Shown here one piece after another: positions 36,319-44,941 of a stretch of 64,000 bases of DNA. Numbering within the stretch: the first letter of the stretch is position 1; the number at the start of each line of letters is the position of its first letter. The stretch is from Mucilaginibacter sp. PAMC 26640. GTDB taxonomy: Bacteria; Bacteroidota; Bacteroidia; Sphingobacteriales; Sphingobacteriaceae. The notes beneath the pieces were generated by a model. It was not told where the DNA came from. It worked only from the letters and a program-made list of their open reading frames with translations, and made no database searches. The translations under genes were made by a program, and so were the position numbers. The stretch spans positions 3,968,001 through 4,032,000 of the forward strand of contig CP014773.1 of the NCBI GenBank assembly GCA_001596135.1, read 5' to 3'.

Positions 36319-37171
36319 GTAATGCTAGTAAAATGCGCTCAGGCGCAGTGTAAATATTAAACCGCTGTCCGCGTAAAAAACCGACCAGCGTTATGTTAAA
36401 TTCTTCTGCCAGCTGAACGGCCAGACTGGATGGTGCCCCTACAGCTGCAATAATGTTGATACCTGCCATAGCTGCTTTTTGAACCAGCTCAAAACTGGCG
36501 CGTCCACTCAGCAGCAATACCGACTTGTTTAATGGCATAGTGAATTGCTTCATCGCAGCCCCTATCAGCTTATCCAGCGCATTGTGCCTGCCAACATCCT
36601 CCTTAACCAATTGCAACTCGCCTTGGGCATTAAACAACGCGCAAGCGTGTAAACCACCGGTGTCAGCGAATACCTTTTGATGAGTTCGCAGTTTATCCGG
36701 TAGAGCGGTAAGTAATTCTGCGCTAATGGCGTTTTTATCAGTCTGCGCGGCTGAAAAACTGCTAACCGTCCTGATGCCATTGATCGAGCCCTTGCCGCAT
36801 ACACCGCAGCTGGAAGTGGTGTAAAAGTTCCGTTCGGTATTTTGCAAATGAGGTACTACACTTTCTGCAAGACTTACCTCAATAATATTTTCCTGATTTT
36901 CTGCACAGGCGATAAAAGTATGCGATGCCTGTTGAATGTCTGTGGCCCGTTTAATGATTCCTTCAGTAAATAAAAATCCTGATGCCAGGTCTTCATCATT
37001 ACCGGGAGTACGCATGGTAACAGAAACATTTTGCATTTTACGCTCGCTGGCAGGCCCGTAAATAATGCGGATTTCTAAAGGCTCTTCTATAGCAATTGCG
37101 TCGCTTTTATCTTCCTTTTCGCCATTATTGATCGTTGTAACTGGGATTCTTAAAACAGCATTAGCCGGCAT
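36302..37171 (-). CDS. fdhD: Formate dehydrogenase accessory sulfurtransferase FdhD
   Basis: Transfers sulfur from a cysteine desulfurase to the molybdenum cofactor before it is inserted into formate-dehydrogenase-type enzymes. The 289 residues include the loop SSCGVCGKGS with the sulfur-carrying Cys pair, the MRTPGNDEDLASGFLFTEGII segment (key residues P-G-x-x-x-x-L-A-x-G-F-L), DVGRHNALDKLIG and LSGRASFELVQKA. The ATG at 37171 is used rather than the TTG at 37177. It heads the fdhD-DUF7009-FdhF unit and is divergent from moaD. Confidence 0.95.
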   Translation of the reverse strand: MPANAVLRIPVTTINNGEKEDKSDAIAIEEPLEIRIIYGPASERKMQNVSVTMRTPGNDEDLASGFLFTEGIIKRATDIQQASHTFIACAENQENIIEVSLAESVVPHLQNTERNFYTTSSCGVCGKGSINGIRTVSSFSAAQTDKNAISAELLTALPDKLRTHQKVFADTGGLHACALFNAQGELQLVKEDVGRHNALDKLIGAAMKQFTMPLNKSVLLLSGRASFELVQKAAMAGINIIAAVGAPSSLAVQLAEEFNITLVGFLRGQRFNIYTAPERILLALHENSY

Positions 37172-37174
37172 ACT

Positions 37175-37182
37175 CAAATATA
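37175..37182 (-). promoter_or_regulatory. Bacteroidota -7 box abutting fdhD
   Basis: A perfect TAnnTTTG match (TATATTTG) on the minus strand ends only 3 nt before the fdhD ATG, implying a very short or absent leader. Confidence 0.5.
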
Positions 37183-37277
37183 CAATTAACCACTACGCTT
37201 TGTTCTGAAAATGTAATAACACCGGGCATTATTTAAGTTGTAAACAAGATTGTCGCATATTTGTCTATCATTAAGCT

Positions 37278-37520
37278 ATGGAGATTAATATACTTGCATT
37301 TGGCATTGCCCGGGAAATTTTTGGAGCAGAAAGCATTATAAGCACGCTTCCTGAAAACGCAACTACAGCCGGATTAAAAAATCAGCTGGAGGCAGCTTAT
37401 CCCCGGCTAAAGCAATTGAAAAGTTACCTGGTGGCTGTAAATAACGAGTACGCCGAGGACGGAGCAGTGATTACAGAACGCGACGAGATCGCTATCATAC
37501 CCCCAGTAAGCGGAGGCTAA
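37278..37520 (+). CDS. moaD: Molybdopterin synthase sulfur carrier subunit MoaD
   Basis: A ubiquitin-like 80-residue protein whose C-terminal Gly-Gly (PPVSGG) is thiocarboxylated and delivers sulfur to MoaE for making the molybdopterin dithiolene. The fold-defining FGIAREIFGAE near residue 7 and RDEIAIIPP near the end are typical. moaE starts 2 bp after its stop. The adenylating enzyme that activates it is probably the MoeB-like protein at 37987-39033. Confidence 0.93.
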   Translation: MEINILAFGIAREIFGAESIISTLPENATTAGLKNQLEAAYPRLKQLKSYLVAVNNEYAEDGAVITERDEIAIIPPVSGG

Positions 37521-37522
37521 GC

Positions 37523-37942
37523 ATGAACACACAAATAGAGATCCATACCGAACCTTTAAATATCCAATCCTGCATAGATTGGATCATGTCGCCACAGTCT
37601 GGCGGAATAGATGTTTTTATCGGTACCGTTCGTGATGCTACGAAAGGAAAGCCCGTAGTGCAACTTGAGTTTGAAGCCTATAACCAAATGGCTATCAACG
37701 AAATGCGAAAAATAAGTGAACAAGCTTTTATCAGGTGGCCCGTGCAAAAAATACTGATTCATCACCGCACCGGGGTGTTGCAAATTGGCGAAGTGCCTGT
37801 GGTTATCGCTGTCTCAGCAGCGCATCGCGATGCTGCGTTTGACGCTTGCCGCTATGTAATCGATACGCTTAAACAAACCGTTCCGATTTGGAAAAAAGAG
37901 ATTTTTGAAGACGGAGAAGTTTGGGTGGCTGCGCATCCCTGA
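37523..37942 (+). CDS. moaE: Molybdopterin synthase catalytic subunit MoaE
   Basis: The large subunit that inserts two sulfurs into cyclic pyranopterin monophosphate. Its 139 residues show GGIDVFIGTVRDATKGKPVVQLEFEAYNQMA (key R in TVRD, E-A-Y), the HRTGVLQIGEVPVVIAVSAAHRDAAFDACRYVID core (H-R-x-G, H-R) and the C-terminal Lys-rich IWKKEIFEDGEVWV. It forms a two-gene unit with moaD. Confidence 0.95.
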   Translation: MNTQIEIHTEPLNIQSCIDWIMSPQSGGIDVFIGTVRDATKGKPVVQLEFEAYNQMAINEMRKISEQAFIRWPVQKILIHHRTGVLQIGEVPVVIAVSAAHRDAAFDACRYVIDTLKQTVPIWKKEIFEDGEVWVAAHP

Positions 37943-37986
37943 ACAATGCAACTACAAGTTTGATCAGGAATCGGTTACTTTATTTT

Positions 37987-39033
37987 TTAGATAGGATCCA
38001 TGCCATTCTCCAGCGAAAAGACTTTTAATTCTGGCCTCAACTTACGGATCAATTTAACAGCTTCCCCGCTCCTTTTTCCGGTTGCACAGTAAAAAACAGT
38101 TGTTTTTTCGGGATCAAGCTGAGAAACATTTTCCTCCAATTCATCAAGCGGAACATGGTCTCCGCCAATATCGTCCAGATCACGTTCCTGATAGGTACGA
38201 ACATCAACCAACTGCACCCGGCCGGCTTCCTGTAACTGATAAAGCTCCTGAGCGGTAATGGTAGCAACTGGGTTGGTTTGGGTTAAAGCAACGATATTAG
38301 TTTTTGTAACGGTACCAATTTTGATCACCCGGCTTTGCATACTTCGTGCATCAAATAGCAAAACTTTCCCGGATAACAGGTCGCCGGTTTGGGTAATGTA
38401 TTTGATCACTTCGTTGGCCTGCATGCAACCGATGATACCGGCCAGCGTGGGGATCACTCCGCCAACGGAACAGTTGGGTACCTGTGTGGCATCCACTTCA
38501 GGGTACAAGTCGCGGTAATTCGGCGAGCGACTGCCATCCTGGTTTATTAGATTCCAAACTGCAACCTGGCCCTCGTATTGATAAATTGCCCCATAAACTA
38601 CTGGTTTGCCTGTTAAAACAGCTGCGTCGTTGATCAGGTAGCGGGTATCGAAGTTATCAGTGCCGTCTATTATAATATCGTAAAAATCAAATACTTGTAT
38701 AATGTTATCCGAAGTGATTTTACTAGTAATAGGAATCAGCGTAACAGCCGGATTTTGTTCTGAAAGCCGTTTGCAGGCGGTGAGTGCTTTACTTTTACCG
38801 ATATCATCAGGACTGTATAAAATTTGCCGGTGTAAATTACTTTCAGATACAATATCGAAATCGGCAATACCAACAGTGCCCACGCCACTGGATACTAAGT
38901 ATTGTGCAGCTGGACAACCTAATCCACCGGCGCCTATAATAAGCACGCGGGCCATTTGCATGCGCTGTTGCGCAGCTTCGCCAAACCCGGGGAGGTTGAC
39001 CTGGCAACTATATCGTAAAAGTTCAGTCTGCAT
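37987..39033 (-). CDS. moeB: MoeB/ThiF-type adenylyltransferase with rhodanese domain
   Basis: Activates the C-terminus of MoaD (or a ThiS-like carrier) by adenylation and, through its rhodanese half, could supply sulfur. The N-terminal ~245 residues hold the nucleotide loop IIGAGGLGCPAAQYL (about residues 31-45), the SNLHRQ motif, DGTDNFDTRYLIND and NCSVGGVIPTLAGI. The C-terminal rhodanese (about 260-348) has the active loop FYCATGKRS. The CxxC zinc pairs of E. coli MoeB are missing (PNYRDLYP stands in the place of the first). It is the last gene of the moaA operon and overlaps mobA by 11 bp. Confidence 0.9.
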   Translation of the reverse strand: MQTELLRYSCQVNLPGFGEAAQQRMQMARVLIIGAGGLGCPAAQYLVSSGVGTVGIADFDIVSESNLHRQILYSPDDIGKSKALTACKRLSEQNPAVTLIPITSKITSDNIIQVFDFYDIIIDGTDNFDTRYLINDAAVLTGKPVVYGAIYQYEGQVAVWNLINQDGSRSPNYRDLYPEVDATQVPNCSVGGVIPTLAGIIGCMQANEVIKYITQTGDLLSGKVLLFDARSMQSRVIKIGTVTKTNIVALTQTNPVATITAQELYQLQEAGRVQLVDVRTYQERDLDDIGGDHVPLDELEENVSQLDPEKTTVFYCATGKRSGEAVKLIRKLRPELKVFSLENGMDPI

Positions 39034-40201
39034 TTGCTGGGGTCGATCTTTCGGTGATGATCCGTTTTACTCTTTCCATTTCTTCGGGTGTGTTGACATT
39101 GGCCAACACTTCCTGATCCGGCAACTCCAGGAGATGAATATCAGAGTTGATCAACACTTTACGCGGACAAGAATATCCCTGTGCCAAATATTGAAGTAAA
39201 ACAGGGTAAGCTTTTGGCTCCCAAACGGTTATCAGCGGTTCCGGGAAGTTGGTTGCCGCACTATGATACGCTGTTGCCAAATATGTTGGATTGCGGTTAC
39301 GCTGTAAATTAAGCAGGGTTGCCTCATCTATCAGCGGCAAATCGCAGGCAACTACCAGCCATGCAGCGTCCGGCTGCTCGCGGAAGGCAGACAAAATCGC
39401 TCCGTACGGGCCTAAACCGGTGAATGTATCCATCAAAGACTGATATTCCAGATCAATTTCCTGCATTTGTCCCTCATCCCGGCAGGAAATGAACACTTCA
39501 CTACAATGGACATTCAAAAGATCGGCCATGTGATAACGTTGCCCTTTACCGAACCATTCCAAAGTTCCTTTATCGGTACCCATTCGGAGGCTTTTACCAC
39601 CCGCAAGCACTAATCCATTCAATTTGGGAGTTGCCTCCTGAATTCCGGCCTGAAAAAAATCAACGATTTGTGCTGTATCTGCCAGCTTAAAGGTTGGCAA
39701 ATGTTGCCATTCAGGCACCACCTCCTTCACGAAATCATAGATTTCTTCACTTTCATCCGCAAGGATGATCATTTGGACATTAGTCAGTTGTCGCTCCTTT
39801 TTTTGCAAGGATACCTTCTTACGATTGTCGATGATCAACACCTGGGCTTTAGCATGCTGGTGGTTGCCGTTGACCAGCACCAGGTCCATACCGGCAAATA
39901 AAGCCCTTTGATGAAATACGGTAAGTGGTTCCTGGTAGTTTAATTGGCTAAAATTAATCTGATCGGTATATTCTAATGCAGCGCCAACGCCCATGCTGCC
40001 TGGTAACTGCATCAGATCATCGTTATGCGAGGTATCTGCATAAGCGCATTTATATTGTGGCGCTAATGCACTGATGATAAGATCTGCTAGTTCCTTAATT
40101 ACCGAGCACGGCGCTCCTAAGATTGCCCATTCATTACGGGCAAAACTGCCATTTGCAGGCCGGTTAATAGCGGTATGCTTTTTATGCTCTTTTAAAATCA
40201 C
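39023..40201 (-). CDS. mobA: Molybdenum cofactor guanylyltransferase with extra N-terminal domain
   Basis: The C-terminal ~200 residues are MobA, which attaches GMP to the cofactor to form the bis-MGD used by formate-dehydrogenase-type enzymes: LVLAGGKSLRMGTDKG (about 194-209), GLGPYGAIL and VVACDLPL are clear. The N-terminal ~185 residues resemble a MobB-like domain in position and length but have no Walker A loop (GAPCSVIKE occurs where it would be). The GTG at 40201 is the start; no in-frame ATG exists before the conserved part, and it overlaps moaC by 20 bp. Confidence 0.85.
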   Translation of the reverse strand: MILKEHKKHTAINRPANGSFARNEWAILGAPCSVIKELADLIISALAPQYKCAYADTSHNDDLMQLPGSMGVGAALEYTDQINFSQLNYQEPLTVFHQRALFAGMDLVLVNGNHQHAKAQVLIIDNRKKVSLQKKERQLTNVQMIILADESEEIYDFVKEVVPEWQHLPTFKLADTAQIVDFFQAGIQEATPKLNGLVLAGGKSLRMGTDKGTLEWFGKGQRYHMADLLNVHCSEVFISCRDEGQMQEIDLEYQSLMDTFTGLGPYGAILSAFREQPDAAWLVVACDLPLIDEATLLNLQRNRNPTYLATAYHSAATNFPEPLITVWEPKAYPVLLQYLAQGYSCPRKVLINSDIHLLELPDQEVLANVNTPEEMERVKRIITERSTPANAD

Positions 40202-40667
40202 GTTTACCCCCTGTTTTCGAAACTAATTTGGTTTCTTTTATTACAATATCATGGCTCATGGCCTTGCACATATCATAAACGGTGAGCGCAGCCATCGACG
40301 CACCAACTAGTGCCTCCATCTCTATTCCGGTTTTAGCAGTGATACTAGCCGTACAATTTATTACAACTTCATTATTATTGTTTAACTGAATATCAATCTG
40401 GCAGTTATCCATTCCTATCGGATGACAAAGGGGAATCAGTTCTCCCGTCCTCTTAGCCGCCATTATGCCTGCAATGATCGCCGTTTGAAACACCGCTCCT
40501 TTTTTTGTTTGCAACTCACCGTCCACCAAATGAGCCAATATTTCAGCCGGCAACACCACGATGCTTTGCGCGGTAGCCGTGCGGTGTGTTGGCTGCTTTG
40601 CCGATACATCAACCATAGTAGGATTGTCCTGCTTATCCAGATGACTTAATTTATTTTGTTGTTCCAC
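40182..40667 (-). CDS. moaC: Cyclic pyranopterin monophosphate synthase MoaC
   Basis: Acts with MoaA in the first step of cofactor synthesis, converting the 3',8-cyclo-GTP intermediate to cPMP. The 161 residues show LSHLDKQDNPTMVDVSAK at the N-terminus, the LIPLCHPIGMDNCQIDI core and MEALVGASMAALTVYDMCKA (key M-E-A-L, A-L-T-x-Y-D-M). The start is the GTG at 40667, because the conserved LSHLD segment lies before the first ATG. Confidence 0.95.
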   Translation of the reverse strand: MEQQNKLSHLDKQDNPTMVDVSAKQPTHRTATAQSIVVLPAEILAHLVDGELQTKKGAVFQTAIIAGIMAAKRTGELIPLCHPIGMDNCQIDIQLNNNNEVVINCTASITAKTGIEMEALVGASMAALTVYDMCKAMSHDIVIKETKLVSKTGGKRDFKRA

Positions 40668-40765
40668 CTATTGAAATTCTTTTTATTGCAAAGATTTGTA
40701 CTATCTATATTTGGTGAGGCGACTCATTAAACAATCAATATTTTAAAACCGCATGCTGTTCTATT

Positions 40766-41959
40766 TTAAAAGCTCAAAACCTTAAAGGCTTCTCCCTTCA
40801 CAAATTCATTTCTCTCTGCGGGCAACTCTATAAAGGCATCTGTATCTGCTAAGTTAGCAAAATCGCCGGAGCCATTCCCTTCTACCGGGGTAGCTACTAG
40901 GCTTCCCTGCTGATTAAAATTCAGTTTAACCTGGAGAAAATATTTTAATTGTGGTAAAAACTTAAAATCAGTCCCTAGAACAGCATAAACGGGTTCTTTT
41001 TCCGGCAGCCCAAGAGTAGCATTCAACCAAGCCAGGCAATAGCGGTGCAGGCACATAAATGTGGCAACCGGGTTACCCGGAAACGCAAATACAATTGCAC
41101 CGTCATTGTGGCGTCCGAACCAAAATGGTTTGCCGGGCCGCTGCGCTACCTTGTGAAAAAGTTTTGTAACCTGCAAAGCTTCCAAAGCTTGCGGGATGTA
41201 ATCAAATTTGCCCATGCTGATGCCGCCACTTAAAAGCAGCACATCATAATTTTGAAGGCAATTTTGAATTTGTTGTTTGGTAATATCAGGGTCATCAGGT
41301 ATGTGGATCATATCGGCAGACAAGCCCTGGTTAGTCAATACCGCTTTAACAGTGTAATTATTGGAGCGACGAATCTGGTAGGTTGTCGGCGTATCACTCA
41401 CATCAACTAACTCATCTCCCGAAGAGATAATAATGATTCTGGGCAGTTTCCTGACATCTATTTCTGATTTACCGACTGATGCAGCAAGACTAATGATGGC
41501 CGGTGTAATCTTTTGCCCCGCAAAAGCTACCACATCTCCAGCGTGTTTATCTTTTCCCTTAAAATGTACATTTTGTGCTTTTTTAACATTCGGGCTGATT
41601 ATCGTGGCAAGCCCATCTTTTAACTTCAGGTCTTCGTAACGAACAATCGTATCCAGCGATTCATGAAGTGCGGCACCTGTCATGATCTCGATGCACTCCC
41701 GCGGCTCAGCTGTGCCTTCAGGCTCGTCGCCGGCGGCTTGTGTTGCTTTAATGCCGAAAGTATTTATACCGCTTGCAAAGGCTTCGTACGATATGGCTAT
41801 ACCATCCATCGTCACCCGGTTATAGGGGGGCAAGTCGCGGTCGGCTTTCAGGTCTTCCGCCAATACGCGGTTCAGGGCCTGCTCAAAGGGCACCGTTTCT
41901 GTACCGAAATCTTTGAGCTGTCCGAGTATAGTTTTTTCGGCTTCTTCTACCGTTGTCAT
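40766..41959 (-). CDS. moeA: Molybdopterin molybdenumtransferase MoeA
   Basis: Inserts molybdate into adenylylated molybdopterin. The 397 residues match the family: PPYNRVTMDGIAI near 40, EIMTGAALHESLDTIVRYED near 90, IIISSGDELVDV, LLSGGISMGKFDYIPQAL (S-G-G-x-S-x-G-x-x-D) and FAFPGNPVATFMC. No mogA/moaB for the preceding adenylylation is seen in this window. It follows moaA after 15 bp. Confidence 0.95.
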   Translation of the reverse strand: MTTVEEAEKTILGQLKDFGTETVPFEQALNRVLAEDLKADRDLPPYNRVTMDGIAISYEAFASGINTFGIKATQAAGDEPEGTAEPRECIEIMTGAALHESLDTIVRYEDLKLKDGLATIISPNVKKAQNVHFKGKDKHAGDVVAFAGQKITPAIISLAASVGKSEIDVRKLPRIIIISSGDELVDVSDTPTTYQIRRSNNYTVKAVLTNQGLSADMIHIPDDPDITKQQIQNCLQNYDVLLLSGGISMGKFDYIPQALEALQVTKLFHKVAQRPGKPFWFGRHNDGAIVFAFPGNPVATFMCLHRYCLAWLNATLGLPEKEPVYAVLGTDFKFLPQLKYFLQVKLNFNQQGSLVATPVEGNGSGDFANLADTDAFIELPAERNEFVKGEAFKVLSF

Positions 41960-41974
41960 TTTAAATAATTTTTG

Positions 41975-42964
41975 TTAGCCGCCGATTGTGGCCATAGATT
42001 CATGAAAGTCGGGGTTATCTATGCGCTTACGCTCGGCTGCCCAACCATCCTTTTCACGTTTATTGAATGCTGCATGCAACGAATCGGCAATTGCAGTATT
42101 GCTTTTACCTTCTCGCATCAGGTCTCTTAAGTTCATTACACCTGCATCATACAAGCAGTTTTTTAAAGTGCCCTGAGGTGTAATCCGGATGCGGTTACAG
42201 GTGCCGCAAAATGTACGCGAGTAGGCAGCAATGATCCCAATACTGCCCTGGTGACCCGGAATGCTATAATTATATGAGGTAGAATACAAAGGATCAGTAA
42301 TTTTTTGAATCGCAGCGTAGCTATTCCTGATCTCCTCAAAGATCTTTACATAATCCCATACTGCCCCGCTGTAACTGTGCCCATCACCGTTAAACGGCAT
42401 TTCTTCAATAAAGCGAACACTTACAGGCAATTCCCTGGTTAAATCCACCAGCGGGATAATGTCCTGTGTATTTTTGCCCGCCATAACAACGGTATTAATT
42501 TTAACCTCAATATCATGTTTAAGCAACTGCTCCATCGTTGCCATTACATCGGCAAACTCGTCCCGGCGGGTAATAGCAAAAAAGCGATTGGCATCAAGCG
42601 TATCCAAACTCAGGTTTACCGAATGCACCCCTATAGCTTTAAGTTCAGCCACATGCGGTGCTGTTAAAACACCGTTAGTAGTTAAGCTCAGTTCTTTTAG
42701 CCCTTCTAGTTTGGAAAGCGCAGTGAGCAGTTGCATCAGATCCTTGCGCACGAAAGGCTCGCCGCCGGTGATCCTAATTTTCTCGATACCCATTTTAACG
42801 AGGATCTCGCAAATCCGCAGCATTTCTTCATATGTCATTAGTTCTGCCCGACTAAGCCAGTTGAGGCCTTCTTCGGGCATACAATAAAAACAACGCAGGT
42901 TGCAACGGTCGGTAACTGCCAAACGCAGGTAATTTATTATTCTTCCGTGATTATCTAATAACAA
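41975..42964 (-). CDS. moaA: GTP 3',8-cyclase MoaA
   Basis: A radical-SAM enzyme that starts cofactor synthesis from GTP. The N-terminal iron-sulfur motif C-x3-C-x2-C is Cys21, Cys25, Cys28; the C-terminal cluster motif appears in FCGTCNRIRITPQGTLKNC, and the protein ends in ATIGG, whose Gly-Gly tail is needed in known MoaA. The start is TTG at 42964: a stop codon lies four codons upstream and no ATG lies before the conserved DNHGR segment. It is the first gene of the moaA-moeA-moaC-mobA-moeB operon. Confidence 0.95.
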   Translation of the reverse strand: MLLDNHGRIINYLRLAVTDRCNLRCFYCMPEEGLNWLSRAELMTYEEMLRICEILVKMGIEKIRITGGEPFVRKDLMQLLTALSKLEGLKELSLTTNGVLTAPHVAELKAIGVHSVNLSLDTLDANRFFAITRRDEFADVMATMEQLLKHDIEVKINTVVMAGKNTQDIIPLVDLTRELPVSVRFIEEMPFNGDGHSYSGAVWDYVKIFEEIRNSYAAIQKITDPLYSTSYNYSIPGHQGSIGIIAAYSRTFCGTCNRIRITPQGTLKNCLYDAGVMNLRDLMREGKSNTAIADSLHAAFNKREKDGWAAERKRIDNPDFHESMATIGG

Positions 42965-43334
42965 GTTCTTGAATTATTAAAACACAACAATATTTAACAG
43001 GCAATAGTTTGGGAGACGAAGCAAATATAACAATTAGATTATTGATAGCTGCCAATACTGCACGGGCTAGTGTTGACTCAATGACTGAAAAACGGAGTAA
43101 ATCAAAGCATTACAAAGCCTCGTTAAATATTTGGAATGATGTTGTACTATCAAACAATTAATAAACTAAACCGATCTCAGATTGGATGCCTTCAGATGAT
43201 GTTGAGTCTTCTACACTCTATCAGTTGTTGGAAAATTTCATAATTATAAAACTCTAATCAAATTCTAATAAGTTTCTTATATCATTCTAATGAGTGTACG
43301 CCATTATTGTATCAAACAATTAAAACGCATCACC
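42965..43334. other. Intergenic region upstream of moaA and the Usp-like gene
   Basis: About 370 AT-rich bp between divergent genes, so it should hold both promoters. I see no gene, no clear -33/-7 pair and no Moco-riboswitch-like structure that I can support. Confidence 0.5.
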
Positions 43335-43850
43335 ATGAAAGCTACAAACATTTTAATCCCAACAGATTTTAGCTTAACATCATTAAAGGTTATCCCTGCT
43401 TTATTGCAGCAACAGCCGGCTCAACAATTTAATATCGTACTGGTGAATTTCCTGGGCCTATCAGATTCTATTACTGATTTGTTAATGCTCTCCCGCCGCA
43501 GCCGCGAGCGCGAACTCATTACGCAGGAATTTATGGACGAGTGCACTAAGTTATCACGCCAGTATGCTGATCAGATTTTGTGCCTGCAAACCGAATTCTT
43601 TTATGGAACAACTATAGCCGTGTTTAAAAACTACCTGGAAGCGCGGGAGATAACGCAAATAGCCAAATTGAACAACTACAAGATAGAAAAATTAACCACT
43701 TTGAGCTATGATCCAGACCTTTTGCTGGAGCGGAGTAAATACAAGGTGGTTAGCCTTGCACCTGTTGCGCAATTAAATTCTGCTGCAACAAAACCAGGCA
43801 AAGTTACAGTACCGCAGACCTTACAAGATATGGAACTACTGGAGGTTTAA
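43335..43850 (+). CDS. Universal-stress-like protein
   Basis: A 171-residue protein whose opening, ATNILIPTDFSLTSLKV, is the typical first strand and loop of the Usp/HUP fold. The rest is divergent and the ATP-binding G-x2-G-x9-G motif is not seen, so it may be a non-nucleotide-binding relative. The ATG at 43335 is chosen because it puts this strand at the N-terminus; an upstream frame adds 15 residues. The bestrophin gene follows after 32 bp on the same strand. Confidence 0.55.
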   Translation: MKATNILIPTDFSLTSLKVIPALLQQQPAQQFNIVLVNFLGLSDSITDLLMLSRRSRERELITQEFMDECTKLSRQYADQILCLQTEFFYGTTIAVFKNYLEAREITQIAKLNNYKIEKLTTLSYDPDLLLERSKYKVVSLAPVAQLNSAATKPGKVTVPQTLQDMELLEV

Positions 43851-43882
43851 AATTAAATTGATTACCTCAAAATACATCACTT

Positions 43883-44812
43883 ATGTTACTCAAAGATAAT
43901 ATCCCCGTTAACTATGTTCTCGGTAAAATAAAAAAAGAGCTGTTTTTAGTTGCTGCTTATGCCTTTCTAATAGCTGGTTTTCACCATTATTTTCCGCAGC
44001 TGCGTATATCCATACCCATTGCGGTGCCTTCTATCCTTGCAACCATCATATCGTTACTGCTGGCCTTCCGGTCAAACCAGGCGTATGACAGGTGGTGGGA
44101 GGCGCGCGGTATTTGGGGTGCGATTGTAAATGATTCAAGGTCGTTAACGAGGCAATTGATCACATTTTTAGATGCAGGCGATTCCACACATGAAAAAAAC
44201 CAGTTCCTTAAGCGCTTTGTAAAACGGCAAATTGGCTGGTGTTACAGCCTTAGCCAAACTTTGCGCGGGCAAAATGGCTATATCCGCAGCATAGACTTTT
44301 TGGTGGAAGAAGAGATAAAATATAGCCGGCGTTTTACTAATATGCCCAACAGTTTATTAAAACTACATGGCCTGGACCTGCAACTGGCTTACAAGAACGG
44401 CTGGCTTAACGATTACCAACAAGTGCAGATAGACGCCACTTTAGTCCGCCTGTGCGATGCGATGGGTAAATGCGAGCGGATCAAGAACACCATTTTCCCC
44501 TCTACTTACAGTTTGTATATTCATTTTTGCCTTTATCTTTTTATAACGTTGCTGCCTTTTGGGATGATAGAATACTTCGGTATTTTTGAAGTACCGCTTA
44601 TCATTGCTATAGCAGCTGCATTTTTATTGGTAGAGAAAATGGCTATCCATCTGCAGGATCCGTTTGAGAACCGGCCAAGCGATACGCCTACAACAGCCAT
44701 ATCACAAACCATTGAGCGCGATTTAAAACAAATGCTGAATGACAGCAACGAGGAATATATTTCGCATGCCAAACCAGTGGTGGCTGATCAAAAAGTTTTT
44801 TACGTTCTTTAG
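43883..44812 (+). CDS. Bestrophin family (UPF0187) anion channel
   Basis: A 309-residue pentameric channel protein of the bacterial bestrophin family, which passes monovalent ions. The SLLLAFRSNQAYDRWWEARGIWGAIVNDSRSL region (key F-R-x-N-x-A-Y-x-R-W-W-E-A-R) and LPFGMIEYFG plus QDPFENRPSDTP near the C-terminus are typical. Four membrane helices are seen. A terminator follows. Confidence 0.92.
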   Translation: MLLKDNIPVNYVLGKIKKELFLVAAYAFLIAGFHHYFPQLRISIPIAVPSILATIISLLLAFRSNQAYDRWWEARGIWGAIVNDSRSLTRQLITFLDAGDSTHEKNQFLKRFVKRQIGWCYSLSQTLRGQNGYIRSIDFLVEEEIKYSRRFTNMPNSLLKLHGLDLQLAYKNGWLNDYQQVQIDATLVRLCDAMGKCERIKNTIFPSTYSLYIHFCLYLFITLLPFGMIEYFGIFEVPLIIAIAAAFLLVEKMAIHLQDPFENRPSDTPTTAISQTIERDLKQMLNDSNEEYISHAKPVVADQKVFYVL

Positions 44813-44834
44813 TGCTGATTGATTAAACCGCAAG

Positions 44835-44864
44835 GCCTGCCCGATTTTTTGGGCGGGCTTTTGT
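44835..44864 (+). terminator. Rho-independent terminator after bestrophin gene
   Basis: Arms GCCTGCCC (44835-44842) and GGGCGGGC (44851-44858) with one wobble pair, then TTTTG. Confidence 0.8.
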
Positions 44865-44909
44865 ATTTTACAATTTGGAATGTACGGGCGATATTGATGA
44901 CAAAACAGC

Positions 44910-44939
44910 CTGAATAGCCCGTGGAAAACCTTATCTTTA
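44910..44939 (+). promoter_or_regulatory. Probable promoter of rnpB
   Basis: A TATCTTTA box (44932-44939) differs in one base from the Bacteroidota -7 consensus, and a CTG sits 19 nt upstream where TTG is expected. The predicted start falls at the RNA's 5' end. Confidence 0.5.
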
Positions 44940-44941
44940 CG

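Noticed and set aside
42965..43334. Search for a Moco riboswitch upstream of moaA
   Set aside because: No convincing stem structure or conserved motif could be seen by eye.
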